Assembly: GCF_004664715.2 (NCBI RefSeq)
Contig: NC_051069.1
Coordinates: 3,216,501-3,280,500, forward strand
DNA length: 64,000 nucleotides
Reading direction: 5' to 3'
From: Peromyscus leucopus
Lineage: Eukaryota > Chordata > Mammalia > Rodentia > Cricetidae
Shown here: piece by piece, positions 24,806 through 36,882 of the stretch
How positions within the stretch are numbered: the first letter of the stretch is position 1
How the letters are laid out: the number at the start of each line of letters is the position of its first letter
Notes under the pieces: generated by a model
Told to the model about the DNA's origin: nothing
Databases searched by the model: none
The model's input: only the letters and a program-made list of their open reading frames with translations
Position numbers and translations under genes: made by a program

Positions 24806-24812
24806 TGACTCA
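24806..24812. promoter_or_regulatory. AP-1 consensus site TGACTCA
   Basis: A perfect TGACTCA lies about 95-100 bases upstream of the Anxa2 TATA box. AP-1 would fit the growth-factor and transformation inducibility known for Anxa2, but binding is inferred. Confidence 0.55.
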
Positions 24813-25654
24813 CCCTCCCTGGAACGCTGCCCAGGCCTGGCCCTGCCCTACTTGACAGCCCCACCACCTCCCCAGACTCCCCTTACGCCCCTTTTTACTC
24901 CTGGGGTATGGGGCCCAGTGCTCAGCTTGGCCCTGGGTTATTAAGATTTCGGCAGACGGGCTGGCCCAATTCACTTCTTTTGCTTTTAGGCTTCTAGGTG
25001 TGGAGGTAATGGAGGGTAGAATTGTTTCAAGACACATATATTTGGATTCCCCCGAGCTAGGCTGTTGGCACCCAGCTCTCCATGACCGTCTGCAGACATA
25101 TTAGTTTAACCTCTGGTCACCAGATGGGGGAGCGTGGGGAGGGAGGGCGGTTCTCCTGAAACTGCTCTACAGTTGAAAACCAAAGCCCCAGGGAGGCCTC
25201 CAAGCCATCAGGGAGACCTAGAGGTGAGGCCAGGAGGTGCCTCCTTCCCCAAGTCAGCAGTACTTCAGTGCTCACTACATCCCAGGATCTCCTGCCATCT
25301 TTCCTAATTGTAGGTTATTGAGTTTTTGTCTTTGTTTTTCCCTCATTCCCTTGACCAATTGCTTCTCTGGCTTTTATTGTTTCTTTTCAGCCTGCTTTTC
25401 CGGGGGAGTCACCATGTTTCTCTGTGACTGCCCACACTGTATCAGACCTCAGGCTAGCAGAGGAATCCAGAACACCTTCCACACTAGGTCTGTCTCTAAG
25501 CTCCCTCCTTGCACACTCCGTCTGTCTCTTTTCTCCTGGTCCTAATGGTTCTTCATCATATCTCCCATCTCTTTGTGTGTGCTTGTGGTTGACGTGTATC
25601 AAATGTGGGAGATGTCAGTCTCGAGGATGCTGTTCCTCAGGAGTGGACCACCTT

Positions 25655-25812
25655 GTTATTTGAGACAAGGTCTGTCTTTGGCCTGGAGCTCACAGTCTAG
25701 TCACAGACACGACTGGCTGGCCAGTAAACCTTTTACCTGAATTGTGGACAGACCTCAGGTTCATACCCTTGGGCCACAGCTCTTTTCCGGCTGAGCCGTC
25801 TTCCCAGCCCTG
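25655..25812 (-). repeat. B3/B1-like composite SINE
   Basis: TTGAGACAAGGTCTGTCTTT and GGCTGAGCCGTCTTCCCAGC at the ends, inverted. Divergent. Confidence 0.5.
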
Positions 25813-26689
25813 ATCCCTGCTGACTTCAGCGTCTGTTTATCCTTCCCACCCACGTCTCAGTTCACTCCTAGGAACCAGAGGAGGACAGCCAGGGGAAGAG
25901 ATACTCGGTACACAGTGCTCATTGTCACATAGCCAGGTAGCTGTGTGAAGACGGCCCCAGCTGGGGTCTCAACAGCCAGCTCAGGCTCTGGGTTGCTCGG
26001 CCCCGTCACTAAGAGTTACACAAAAGCCCCAGCAGAACCACAGTAGAAAACAACCGTACCCCCTTTTGATACAATGTCTGATTTACATTCACAGCTCTTC
26101 AAGATGGACAACTCTAAAGACAGAAACCACATTTATGTGTCTTCTGGGTGCAAACACCTTGGAATGTAAGAGTAGGCACACAGTGCCAGCAAGCGGTCGG
26201 CCCTCTGCCTCCCTGAGGTATTTCTCCTCCCAGCCCCACAGGCCACACACTCCTGCTTGTGTGTGAAAGGGTGGAGGTCCTCTCCCGGAAATGACATTTA
26301 ACTGACATCATGTGAAACGTATAAAAGCCACCAAATACCCAAAAGAATTTCTGGCTTATCCTGGACATCTGGCAAAGCTTAACATATGTGACCAGGCTTC
26401 ACTTGAGTTCTGCTAAACTTTTCAGTGACCTCATCCAAAAAAAGAGGCAGTTAGAAGTCAGGCTTGGCTATTCCTGAGGACAGTGTTGCCGGTTCTGCTA
26501 ATATGAAGAACTTCTGAAACGCCATTCAAAGACTGTCTTCCTTCTTTGATTCTCTGAAACATGCCCTCTACTTTGCACATGGCAGACTGCCCTGGGTTGA
26601 TCGCTGAAGAAGTCTTAGAAGCCGAGATGGTCTTCAAAACACCATGTCGAGTCTTGCTGGAGTCTTAAAATGTTTATAGTATTACACTT

Positions 26690-26902
26690 TTCATTTTGTG
26701 TGTTTGGTTGTTTTGCCTGCATGTGTGTTTATGTGCGTGCTTGCCTGGTGCCCTTCGAGGCCAGAAGAGGGTATCACATCCCCTGGAAGTGGGGTTATAG
26801 ACTGTTGTGAGCCACCATGTGGGTGCTGAGAATCAAACCTGACTACCCCGGAAAAGCAGCAGTCAGTGCTCTCAACAGATGAACCATCTCTCCGCTCCCC
26901 CA
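26690..26902 (-). repeat. B2/B3 SINE
   Basis: TTGTTTTGCCTGCATGTGTG, GAGGCCAGAAGAGGGTATCA, GTGAGCCACCATGTGGGTGC and ATGAACCATCTCTCCGCTC. Confidence 0.88.
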
Positions 26903-27240
26903 GAATCTTAAAATACGTATATCTGTATAGCCACATCCATGTTTTCATCTTTATCCCGAAACTACTTCTTAATTCAAAAATCACTGACTATAATTCCGCT
27001 TGGGAAGCAAAGAGGTCTTTCTTTTGTATGTGTCTTTCTTCTTGTCCTGTCTCCTTGGCATCCTGCATTCTGTCTGGAGATCTCATTGGTTCTGATGTTA
27101 GTTCATCGGACACATGTTTTTATCAAAAACCAGTTTGAGGGGACTCTTACTAATACACATTCGGGATAATTTGGAAATCACATTGACCATTGCTAGGCAA
27201 CAACTGTATTGCACTGAATACCCGGAATGGATAGTTCATT

Positions 27241-27260
27241 AAAAAAAAAAAAAAAAAAAA
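27241..27260. repeat. (A)20 mononucleotide run
   Basis: A 20-base A run directly before an RSINE1-like copy, possibly the tail of a lost SINE. Confidence 0.9.
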
Positions 27261-27274
27261 TTCCACACAAAGGT

Positions 27275-27625
27275 CAGATGGGTGGGGGAAGGGTGGGGAG
27301 AGGCCTGCCTCAGGAGCACAAGGGCCAGAGTTCAATTCCTAGAATCCGCATTCAAAAGCCGACTGTGGTGTGCACCCTTGTAATCCTAGCATCAAGGCAT
27401 TGAAGGGGGTGAGGGGAGGAAGGTCCTCGGGGCTCTCTGGCCAGCCAATCTACCCTACTGGGCAGTTTCTGCCACTGAGTGATCCTGTCTCAAAAGAGTG
27501 CCTAAGAAAGTATAATAGAGGTTGTCCTCTGGTCTCTATGCACACATGTGCACACACACATACACACTCACACACTTAACGTACACACAATACACACACC
27601 CATACATTCATACACACAGAAAAGT
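27275..27625 (+). repeat. RSINE1/B4A-like SINE with CA-rich end
   Basis: GCCAGAGTTCAATTCCTAGA, TTGTAATCCTAGCATCAAGG and CACACATGTGCACACACACA in RSINE1 order. Confidence 0.7.
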
Positions 27626-28061
27626 TCTTATTCCAGCTGAATAGAAGGTTGTAAAAAAAAAAAAATGTCAGGAAAGCTTTGTGGGCAGGTTAACCTCTGA
27701 AAACGGCAGGACTAACTGGTCCCCCGCAGGTCTTGAGACGGTGGTCACTTCACTAGCTTGTAAGTCTCTTCAGCTCTAGCCACGCTGGACTCATAATAAG
27801 ACCTCAGACAGGTTTTGTGAAGCTTGTGTCATGACCTAAGCCACACAGAGGCCGCCACATGGACAAACCACAGCTTCTACTTCATTTTGAGATATGTTCA
27901 GAAACATCCGAGGGACGGACACCTGTGTCCTCAGACATCACAGGTCCTTACATCACAGGTCCTTATCTCCCCACTGGTTTGGGGCAAAGCGGCAAGAATG
28001 ATTTTGCTAAAAGGCATTTCAGAGTTTTTTGAGTTTATTTGGTTTGGAGTATTGTTTGTTG

Positions 28062-28272
28062 TTTGAAGCAGGGTCCCAGGTATCCCCTGGCTGGACTTCA
28101 AATCACAGCTGAGGAGGACCTGGCCCCCTGATCTTCCTGTCTGTATTGTTCCAGAACTGGGCTTACAGGCATGCATGACCGCTTTTTGCATTTTTTATGG
28201 TGCCAGGATTGAACCCAGGGCCTAAGCACATTGGGCAAGCGCTCTATCTACTGAGCCACATGCCCAGCCCTC
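28062..28272 (-). repeat. B4-type SINE
   Basis: AAGCAGGGTCCCAGGTATCC, GGCTTACAGGCATGCATGAC, then GGATTGAACCCAGGGCCTAA and CTATCTACTGAGCCACATGC. Confidence 0.8.
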
Positions 28273-28469
28273 TATGACACAACTCTGATAATATGACCCA
28301 CGTTTCTGACATCTTTTCCCTTTACTCTGAGGACTGTGCTAGGACTCAGGCTCAGCCTGGGCGTGCCTCTCTTCCCTGTGCTCAGTTAAGATCATTCTTA
28401 GGCCAACTCACAGGGATAATTCCTGAGCTAAAGACAACCTAGTTCTTCTCTTTCTTTTCTGAAAGAAAA

Positions 28470-28678
28470 ATATTATTTTATTTTATATGTAAGAGTGTTT
28501 TGCCTACATGTATATCTGTGTACCACACACACACTTGATGCACGTGGAGGCCAAAAGAGGGTGTTGGGTCCCCTGGAATTGGATGGCCAGCCACGTGGGC
28601 ACTAGGAAATCAAACCCGAGTTCTCTGGAAGAATGGCCAGTGAGTGCTCTTGACCACTGAGCGGTCTCTCCTCCCCAG
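28470..28678 (-). repeat. B2/B3 SINE
   Basis: AGTGTTTTGCCTACATGTAT, GGTCCCCTGGAATTGGATGG and CCACTGAGCGGTCTCTCCTC. Confidence 0.85.
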
Positions 28679-29048
28679 CAGCTTAGTTCTTAGCTCAGTA
28701 CGTTTCACTCCAATGGAGGGAATGGGCAGTATGGGGAACTGAGCCCAGGGACTTGCACATGCCAGACATGTGTCCTGTCACCGAGCTAGCCCTCTTCACT
28801 ACAGATCAGACTGGCAAGTCAGAGGATGGACCTCTCAAATCCTATCAGCCACTACCATTTTTTTTTCTACCAGCATTTTCAACACATCCTAGCACAACGT
28901 TATTTTGTATTTGTATTTGCATACAGATACGTAGATGCTACATATTGGTTATCAAGTGAAAAATATAATTCGGTAGACAGGACATGTCAGTCATGTTCTT
29001 ACATCTATTAAAAAGGGGTCATTTTTCATAACTTAAAGTATTTTAGTG

Positions 29049-29242
29049 AGGGGCTGGAGAGATGGTTCAGCAGTTAGAAGGTATGTAGCTCTAGCAGAGG
29101 ACCCGAGTGTGACTCTAGCACCCAGGTAGGAGAGCTCACAATTGTCTGTAACTCCAGTTCCAGAGGTATCTGATGCCTTCTGCTGGACCTCACTCATAGT
29201 GCATATACCCCCTCACAAATACATACAAATAAATCTTTCAAA
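29049..29242 (+). repeat. B2 SINE
   Basis: GGGGCTGGAGAGATGGTTCA head, CTGTAACTCCAGTTCCAGAG and an ACAAATAAATCTTTC tail. Confidence 0.92.
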
Positions 29243-29544
29243 AAACGAAGTTAGTAAGAAAACATAACAGAAATGATCATTTTACTGTCAACTTTATTGA
29301 AGGCTTTCTGATGTATTTTGGATGTTTTGAATATATTTAAATTTTAAATACTGCATCCTGTTACCTGGGGTTTTTTAAAAAAGAAAGAATCTAAACAGAA
29401 CAAGATTAGTAATCTTATGTGTAAATACATATATATTTGTAGGTAAATACATGGGAGAATAGATACCAAATTGATAATGACTACCTTTTGGAAAGTCCAC
29501 ATCAAAAGAATGGTCACCTTTTAAATATAGTTTTTAAAAAGATA

Positions 29545-29762
29545 AAAACTCATTTATTTGTATGTTTATGGATGTTTGCCTGCTTGTATGTCTGTACAGC
29601 ATATCCATGCAATGTCTGTAAAGGGGAGAAGAGGGCATTGGATGCCCTGGAACTGGAGTTACAGGAGGTTGTGAGCCACCATGTAGGTGCTGAGAACCAA
29701 ACTTGGGTCCTTTTGCAGAGCAGTTTGTGCTCTGAACCACAGAGACATCTCGTTAGCCCTCA
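29545..29762 (-). repeat. B2/B3 SINE
   Basis: ATGTTTGCCTGCTTGTATGT, GATGCCCTGGAACTGGAGTT, GTGAGCCACCATGTAGGTGC. Confidence 0.88.
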
Positions 29763-29969
29763 TTTATTAATATTCTGAGTGAAGTCTCATGTATATTCTG
29801 CCAACTGAGGTACCCATTAATATTTAACATAATTGCTCCCATAATATTAGAAAGAGTTGAGAAAACAAAATAGATAAAGAGCCAGGTAAAGGTGAGCTGC
29901 CTTCTTGGACATTAAGATTATGATAGACTATGCCAGGATTGGGGCAACACTCAAATCTTTAAAAAAAAT

Positions 29970-30133
29970 TATAGCCAGGTGGTGGTGAGGCACACCTTTA
30001 ATCCCAGCATTCAGGGGGCATAGGAAGATGAATCTCTGTGAGTTTGAGGCCAGCCTGGTCTACAAAGCGAGTTCTAGGGCAGCCAGGGCTGTTAAACAGA
30101 GAAACTCCATCTCAAAAAACAAACAAAAAAATC
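29970..30133 (+). repeat. B1 SINE
   Basis: AGCCAGGTGGTGGTGAGGCA, CCTTTAATCCCAGCATTCAG, GAGGCCAGCCTGGTCTACAA, tail of A and CAAA units. Confidence 0.93.
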
Positions 30134-30139
30134 ATTATT

Positions 30140-30325
30140 ATGTGTGCGAGTGTATGGTCTGTGCATGGGTGTGCATGCCACATGTGGGGTGATCTGAGGA
30201 CAACTATGTGAGGACAACTATGTGGTGTCAGTTCTCTCTTTCCATCTTTTCATGGGGTCCAGGAATTAAACTCAGGTCTCCAGGCTTGCATAGCCAACAC
30301 CTTCACCCACTGACCCATCTTGTCA
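30140..30325 (-). repeat. B3-like SINE
   Basis: Inverted copy ending CACTGACCCATCTTGTCAGC; GAGGACAACTATGT is tandemly duplicated within it. Confidence 0.7.
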
Positions 30326-30332
30326 GCATTCA

Positions 30333-30503
30333 AATTTTTTTTTTTTTTTTTTTTTGGTTTTTCGAGACAGGGTTTCTCTGTGTAGCTTTGCGCCTTTCCC
30401 GGATCTCGCTCTGTGGACCAGGCTGGCCTTGAACTCACAAAGATCTGCCTGCCTCTGCCTCCCAAGTGCTGGGATTAAAGGCATGCGCCACCACCGCCAG
30501 GTG
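30333..30503 (-). repeat. Young B1 SINE (cricetid-type)
   Basis: T22 tail then TTCGAGACAGGGTTTCTCTG, GTAGCTTTGCGCCTTTCCCG and CCCAAGTGCTGGGATTAAAG. The TTTGCGCCTTTCC variant supports a cricetid host. GCATTC-AAT flanks both ends as a likely imperfect target duplication. Confidence 0.95.
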
Positions 30504-31533
30504 CATTCCAATCTTTTTAATGGCATTTTTAATGCATATATAAGAAAGCTCAATTATTAAGAAAAACATCTCCAGATAAAGGACAGGTGGGAGCACCCTA
30601 GCACTTTCTGCCAACAAAGAAAACACTGCAAAAATTAAGAAAAGTAAAATATGGTTGATTCTCTATTGGTAATTTATGGTTAGATCATCAAAGCATGATG
30701 TAAACCTGGAGTGTGTGAAGAACATAAATAAATGCCGGGCAAGTGAATATAACAGGATAACGGGTGGCATGAAGCTGATGGGTGGGGTAGAATCGATGCC
30801 GTTAGCCCCACGGCCCTTTTACTGTCTGAATTGTATCTTTATCTCTTGGTATGGTGCACGTATGTCAGGCTTCACTCTCAGACCAGGAGCTGCAAGGTCT
30901 TCTTGGGAAAGCCCTGCCCCTGGCCAGTGTGAGCCTCCTAAAGAGTGTCTCCACATGGAGGAGCTGACTTGGTTGCAACGGACTCTGGTCGGTCCTGGAA
31001 ACCACGGGCCTGAAGTGGTAAAAAAGCGTCATAGTCTCCTTTAGCTTTAGACCCATATCCTTAATGTGCACAGTGCAATTAGGTCTCGTGAGCTTGTACA
31101 TACACACGTGCGCTGTCACACAGAAACAAGTTTTATTTATTCGCTGAAAAGGCCAGGTATTTTTCTAAGTGGCAGTGCTTTGAATAATTAAACTTGGGCT
31201 TAACAAATAGATCAATAGATTAATTTCTTAAAGTCTTCCTCTTTCTGCTCACACCACAGGGAAAGAGCATCCCTTGTGTTAGTGAAGATAACCGACCCTT
31301 CACATACATGGGTTCCATATCCAGGTGTTCAAACACCTGCTCACTGAAAATGTTTGAAAACGAATCCTGCATCTGTATTGAACACAAACACTCTTCCCTA
31401 AACAATACACTAAGACAACTACTAAACAGGCTGTTCATCTTACAAATGCAAATACCACAGCATTTTGTTTAATTTCATTTTTATTTCTCTGGTTTCAAAA
31501 TATTATGGGGTTAAATAAAGTCCAAGTTGTATT

Positions 31534-32180
31534 TGTAGGGAAAAGGGGCTGGCTAAAGAAACCCTCTCTGACCCGGAACTAGGGAAAAATGGCTCAGATC
31601 AGTGCAGAAGGAAACACAGTTTGGCTCAGATCAGAGCCATCTCTGCCCCTGGCCAACTGACCTATGAAACCAACCAAACATAGAGCAGGAAAGTAGCACC
31701 CTGGCCCTGGAACCCAGGACCAGGGAAGGAAACACAGCTTGGGTTTGGGATCTGAGCCAGAGAAATGAACACTTTATCCCCAAACCCAGAACCAAGGAAA
31801 TATGCCCTGACTCTGAAACTAGTACCAAAGAAACACTCTTGGTCCCTAGAATCAGAGTCAGTGAAAGAAATGTGTCCTGGCCTTAGAGGTAGTATCAAAA
31901 AGTCAAGGCAGGCCAGTGAAAGGAACACAGTTTGGCTCTGAAATCAAGGCCATCTCTGCCCCCTAGCCCACAAAACTGATCAATCCCTAGGCAGACAAAA
32001 ACAAAAAAAACAAAAAAAACAACTAACCAATCACCACCCCCAAGACATCCTATATAAACCACCCTGCCTGGTTAGTTGTGGGCTGTTCTCTCCACACTGG
32101 TAGAGGCAGCTACTCTCCTGGACCCCTCCTTCCCAAATAAATCTCTTTTTCAGAAGAGTTTTGGGTGTGAAGATCTTCAT
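31534..32180 (+). mobile_element. Probable endogenous-retrovirus LTR (family not identified)
   Basis: In order: a region of degenerate 40-50 base repeats around AAGGAAACACAG and CTGGCTCTGAAAC motifs (31.6-31.96 kb, U3-like enhancer repeats), an A/CA-rich spacer, CCAATCA, a TATATAAACC TATA box at about 32.05 kb, and AATAAA at about 32.14 kb. Spacing of TATA and poly(A) signal is that of a retroviral LTR in plus orientation. The borders (TG start about 31534, CA near 32170-32184) are estimated, and no target duplication was proved. No gag, pol or env reading frame follows; the only ORFs are short and unrelated, so it is a solo LTR or an LTR with a remnant leader. Confidence 0.65.
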
Positions 32181-32192
32181 TCACTGGCATAG

Positions 32193-32350
32193 AGAAGAAC
32201 CTTACTGAGACATCCCATTGTGGACAGAGCAATGAGGAGCTGAACAGAAGATCCTTGCTGAGATGTCCTATAGTGGGCACAGCAAGGAAGAGCTGAACAG
32301 AAAAACCTAGCAGAGACATCCCTCAGTGGACAGAGCAAGGGAGAGCTAAA
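32193..32350 (+). repeat. Three 53-bp tandem repeat units after the LTR
   Basis: Units start at 32193, 32246 and 32299 and measure 53, 53 and 52 bases. Each runs AGAA..., then GAGACATCCC or a variant, and ends GAGCTGAAC or GAGCTAAA. They lie just beyond the LTR and probably belong to its R-U5/leader region. Confidence 0.85.
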
Positions 32351-32454
32351 AAAGTAACATTTTTCTCTGGAGCTGGAGGGGATGGCTACATTTCTGCAGA
32401 GGTTTCTCCTTTCCCAGAGTGAAGCAAACAAAGCAACATCTTAGGCTGAAGAAG

Positions 32455-32790
32455 CAGAGCTCTGCTAGGAAGCCCCCTTAAGTGGGGGCTGAGCAAAGCT
32501 CAGCTGGAGCGGCTCTCCAGGAGAGGAGCAGGATTGCTATATCCTGCAGGGAGACCATCCCCCACTACCCCAGGTATAGCCTGATTCCCCAACAGTCAGG
32601 ATACCCTTCCTGTCCCAGCAGCTCCAGGCCTGACTCTCCCGAGCAGTCAGAATAACCTCCCCTCCAGGGCAGAGCTGTCCTAAGCAGCTGGAGTTATCCA
32701 GGATACCTCAGCCTCCAGGGCTGCTGTCTCATTGCAGCTCCAGCCATTGCCGGACTCTTCAAGTGGTCAGGATACTTCTCCCCCGAGTTG
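32455..32790 (+). repeat. Degenerate CAGTCAGGATAC/CTCCAGG repeats
   Basis: CAGTCAGGATAC, CAGTCAGAATAA, TCCAGGATACC and GGTCAGGATACT recur every 50-90 bases among CCTGACTCTCC and CAGCTCCAG motifs. Probably a continuation of the ERV-like leader. Confidence 0.6.
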
Positions 32791-34997
32791 CAAAACTTAC
32801 GGTATCGAGCTGGTCTTTGTTCAGCCTTCAGTGCCTCAGATGAAGCAGAACCAAAGCCCAGGAGCGCAAGGACACCATCTTACAAAGTTAGTACAAGGCA
32901 CTGTTTGAAGTCAAATGTGTGTTATGGATCGCAGGGCACAGGCACCAGCTCTAAAGAAGGCAACGGAACAAGGGGATCCAGCATCAAAGTCGTCTGGGGA
33001 GAGAAAGCAGGTGGTGAAGACAGGCTCTTCTTTCTTTTATGGTACTGACTGAGACCGTGAGTCCAGCAAGGGACCAGAGTAGGCAGTAGCTACTTGGATG
33101 CCATCAGTGAAACCTTAGGGCACTCCTGGCTAGTCAACTGGTATTGTCAGGGGGTGGAATGCTAGCCACTAGAATGGAAACAAATGGTTCCAGTTTCCAC
33201 CCAGGCTGTCCTGTCCCCAGCCTCTAGGATTTCCTCTTGTCTGTTTTTCTCCAGGTTTTCATAATCGGTGGTGACCGTGTTCTTGATGAGCTTAAGACTG
33301 GAAGATCTCAGCATCAGCAACCATAACGTCAAACACTGTGCTCATGCCAACAGCGTCTGCCCCCAGATTCTGTGGTAGATATGGTTGGGATCCGCCAACG
33401 TCTTACAGTGGCTTCCCATAGCTCTGACTCTTTCTCTCATTTGTTTCCAGGCACCGAGAGCCTTCCACCTCATTCTGTGCTCAAAAGTATCAGATGTGGC
33501 AGGGAAATGAACCCCAGACATTCTATCACTGGGTCCTTTGAGGGGGTTCTGGTATAGGAACTAGCAGGTACGTTGATGTGGTCATGGATCAGTATGGTAC
33601 TCCAAACCTCAGACTTGGGGCTGAGCCTTCTAGCTGCATTAGTGACCACACACACAAGTGTATACAACCAGAAGCCAGAAAACTCACTGGAGATGTTACC
33701 TTCCAGAGTGGCTATACTGTGTGTATATGCAATTTGTCCTGCAGCATCACTCAGGCTCAACCACGAAGGAACTTAAACCCCAGCTGACCATCATGACCTG
33801 GCCCTGTGCTTTGGGGAAAGCTAGGTGTTTCAGTGTGGTCAATTATCTAGGCTAGTGTTAACTTATCAGTTAGACTTCCTAACCCAGAACCACAGGTCAC
33901 TGCCAGTTGAGACTGGTGCTCAGTGTAAGGGAGAAGCCATCCTGCAGTGTTCTAGAATCCTCACATGTAAATCTGTCTCCACAGTCTCATCAATGCCTGC
34001 CCAAAGACTCTCCACTTCTTTGGTCTGCTCCGCCCTGTCTCTGGGTCTAGTCACCAATGGGAGCCTTGGCTAGACACCAAGGGAGCCTGGGGCACTGTGA
34101 TCCATTAAATCTAAAGGACAAGGGTAGAACAGAAACAGGAGGTGAAACTAAGGCTCCACAGCTGGAAGAACAGAAACTTCCAGAAGGGAAGTCAGGGAGG
34201 TACGGATAGGTTTCTGGTGGGCTAAGAGGGGCTTTACCTGCTTCTGTGTTGCTCATTCAGGGTGGCAGAGGTCAGGCCTACAGTGGATAGCTGGTACAGA
34301 TACAAAGTCAGCTCTACCATTTCCTCAGACAACAAAACCAAGAGAGAACAGGGAAGAACTTGGAGACTTAGGGAGGAAGGGGTGAGTGAGGGAAAGCCCA
34401 GGAAGATGGATATTGTGAGGCTACGACACAGAGGGACAAGGATGGTTCCCGCCCTGTTTACATCTGGGGTTTCTTACCTTCCCAATCTCTCAGCAGATTA
34501 CCTCTAAGTTCCTTACAAGCTCCTAAATTAATAAAGTTATGCAAAGATAGAGTCTCAGTTTCTAAGACTGTTAAATATCACTGAATGATTCATAAGCCAG
34601 CGTTATTACTCAGGCAATTGAACTTCAGCACCATCCCTCTGCATGCCAGCATCTGCTCTTCCCAGGGCTCTGGGGATGCCTGACTGCTTTCTAAGAGGGT
34701 GGGTCTCAGGATTGAGGTAGAAGCCAAAGGCAAAGTAATGGGCTAGCTGTTCCCTCGACTCTAGCTGCATCTCTTCTCTCTTCGTGGTCATCCCCACATT
34801 CCAGGGCTCCACTCCCTGAGCTGGAGACTGGCCAGATGATCTCACTGGTCTTTCCCGACTCTGGTTTCTATGATTCATCAGCTATAGCAGCTAGGGTGGG
34901 GTCAAAAATACAACTCCAGTCTCAGGTTGTGCAGCCCAAAAGGAAGGGCCCAGAAAGACTGTTAGGATTTGAGAAAGAGAACTTTTCTTATCAAAAG

Positions 34998-35164
34998 TTT
35001 TTGTTTGGTTGGTTTGGTTTTTGGTTTTTGAGGCAGTGTTTCTCTGTGTAGTCCTGGCTGTCCTGGAACTCGCTCCATAGACCAGGATGGCCCTGAACTC
35101 ACAGAGATCCCCTTGCCTCTGTCCAGTGCTCGGATTCAAGATGTGCGCCACCACACCCAGCTCT
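34998..35164 (-). repeat. B1 SINE
   Basis: GGTTTTTGAGGCAGTGTTTC, GTAGTCCTGGCTGTCCTGGA, then GATGTGCGCCACCACACCCA. Confidence 0.93.
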
Positions 35165-36226
35165 TATCAAGTTTTACAAATACTTTCCTATGAAAATTGA
35201 GGCAGAAAAAGCACTTATCCTGTGACAGATGAAAACACATTTGGTTTTGATTCCCACTCCCCCCCACCAAAAGCTGTCATGATCAATCTAGTACAACACT
35301 CAAGGACTCCCAGGATGGGTTCATACCGTGTAACCAACATTAGATTCCACTAAGTGCCAGGCACTGGGCAGGGCTGCGCAACAGACGGGCAACAGGAAAT
35401 GCCTCCTCCACAAGGTCTCATGGAAGCAAAAAATTATAGGTTGGTTGGCAAACGTATCAGAAAAAAAACACAAGCGCTCCAAGACCACAGGGGGAAAAGA
35501 CTAGCCCTGCGAGGGACAGTTAACCATTAGAGAGATGCAAGCCACTCCTTCTGGGCCAATGCTTCAGTTACTCAGAATTCTTTGAAGTTATTGCACAACA
35601 TAAGTAAAAGAGGAAATAGAAGACACACCCATGCATTCTGGACAGGCAGGAAGTGGCCGGGTAGAGGTGTGACTGTTTATTTTTACACAACCCATCCTGA
35701 ATAAAGGCTGGTGGCAACATTGGTCACTCGGGATATGATTAATCACTCTATTGTGAGACTATCTTCCTCTGCTTAAGTATTTCTATCAAAAGCAAATCCT
35801 GGTCATTGGAGCGGAGTTTTGAGGAAAAGCTAACGGTCATTCCCGCTAGGGAATGGTGACAAGGCTGGTGACTAAGAGGGTAAAGGTTAGCAGGAGGGTA
35901 GAAAACTGCCCGGTTGGGGTTAAAGGTATATAAAACCACAGTCAGGCCTGTAGTTGAGGACGCTAATTTATGAATGCAACAGGATTGCTTTTCTTGTGAT
36001 AAGGACATTTAAACATTTTGATATGAGGTTCAAAGTAGAGATCTATGGGCCCGATCAAGTGTTTATACTAATTTAAAAAACAAGCAATACTGCTTAAAAA
36101 ATTGCCAGTTTAGAGGGAAGGATAAAGTAGTAAAAACGTAGGGGCTGAAGTGGGATCTTCAATGGTGACATATTTATGGACAATGAACTGACACAGCAAC
36201 AAAAGACTCTTAAAAATCAACGCTCC

Positions 36227-36389
36227 AGCTGGGCAGTGGTGGTGCATGCCTTTAATCCCAGCACTCGGAAGGCAGAGCTAGGTCGATCTCTGTGAGTTCG
36301 AGGCCAGCCTGGTCTACAGAATGAGATCCAGGACAGGCACCAAAACTACACAGAGAAACCCTGTCTCGAAAAACCAAAGAAAAGAAAAA
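36227..36389 (+). repeat. B1 SINE, full length
   Basis: AGCTGGGCAGTGGTGGTGCA to an A-rich tail. Flanked by AAAAATCAACGCTCC (36212-36226) and AAAAATCAACACTCC (36390-36404), a 15-base target duplication with one change. Confidence 0.95.
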
Positions 36390-36494
36390 AAAAATCAACA
36401 CTCCAAGGTGTGAATAGGGTGCATACCTAATCACAGGAGGTGCAGTAGGTGTAAGTGTGCTAGTAGAGGCAGGAAGATCGGTCAAATACCCAGG

Positions 36495-36656
36495 CTGGCC
36501 AGGGGCTCTATACATAGCTAAGGATGACCTGGCACTTCTGGTTCTCCTGCTTCAATTTCCTTGGTGCTGGGGTTACAGGCATGTGCCACCATGTTCAGTC
36601 AAACCAGGGGCATCATACATGCTAGGTAGGTGCTCTACCAGCTGAGATACATCCTT
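36495..36656 (-). repeat. B4-type SINE
   Basis: GGCTCTATACATAGCTAAGG, GGGTTACAGGCATGTGCCAC, then GGTGCTCTACCAGCTGAG. Confidence 0.75.
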
Positions 36657-36687
36657 AAATCTCAGTTGTTATTTTACTTTTTTTTTA

Positions 36688-36882
36688 AAAAGATTGATTT
36701 ATTGTTACTTTGTGTGTATGTTTTCCCTACACATATGTATGTATAGCACATGCATGTCTGTTGGATCCTCTGGAATTGGGATTACAGGTGGTTGTGAGCC
36801 ACAGTATGGTGCTGGGAATCGAACTTGGGTCCTCTGCAAGAGCAACATGTGTTCTTAACTGCTAAGCCATTTCTCCAACTCA
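36688..36882 (-). repeat. B2/B3 SINE
   Basis: AAAAGATTGATTTATTG, GGTGGTTGTGAGCCACAGTA, CTTAACTGCTAAGCCATTTC. Confidence 0.9.

Noticed and set aside
32788..33048. 86-codon ORF after the LTR-like element
   Set aside because: No similarity to retroviral proteins or other domains that I recognise; most likely chance.
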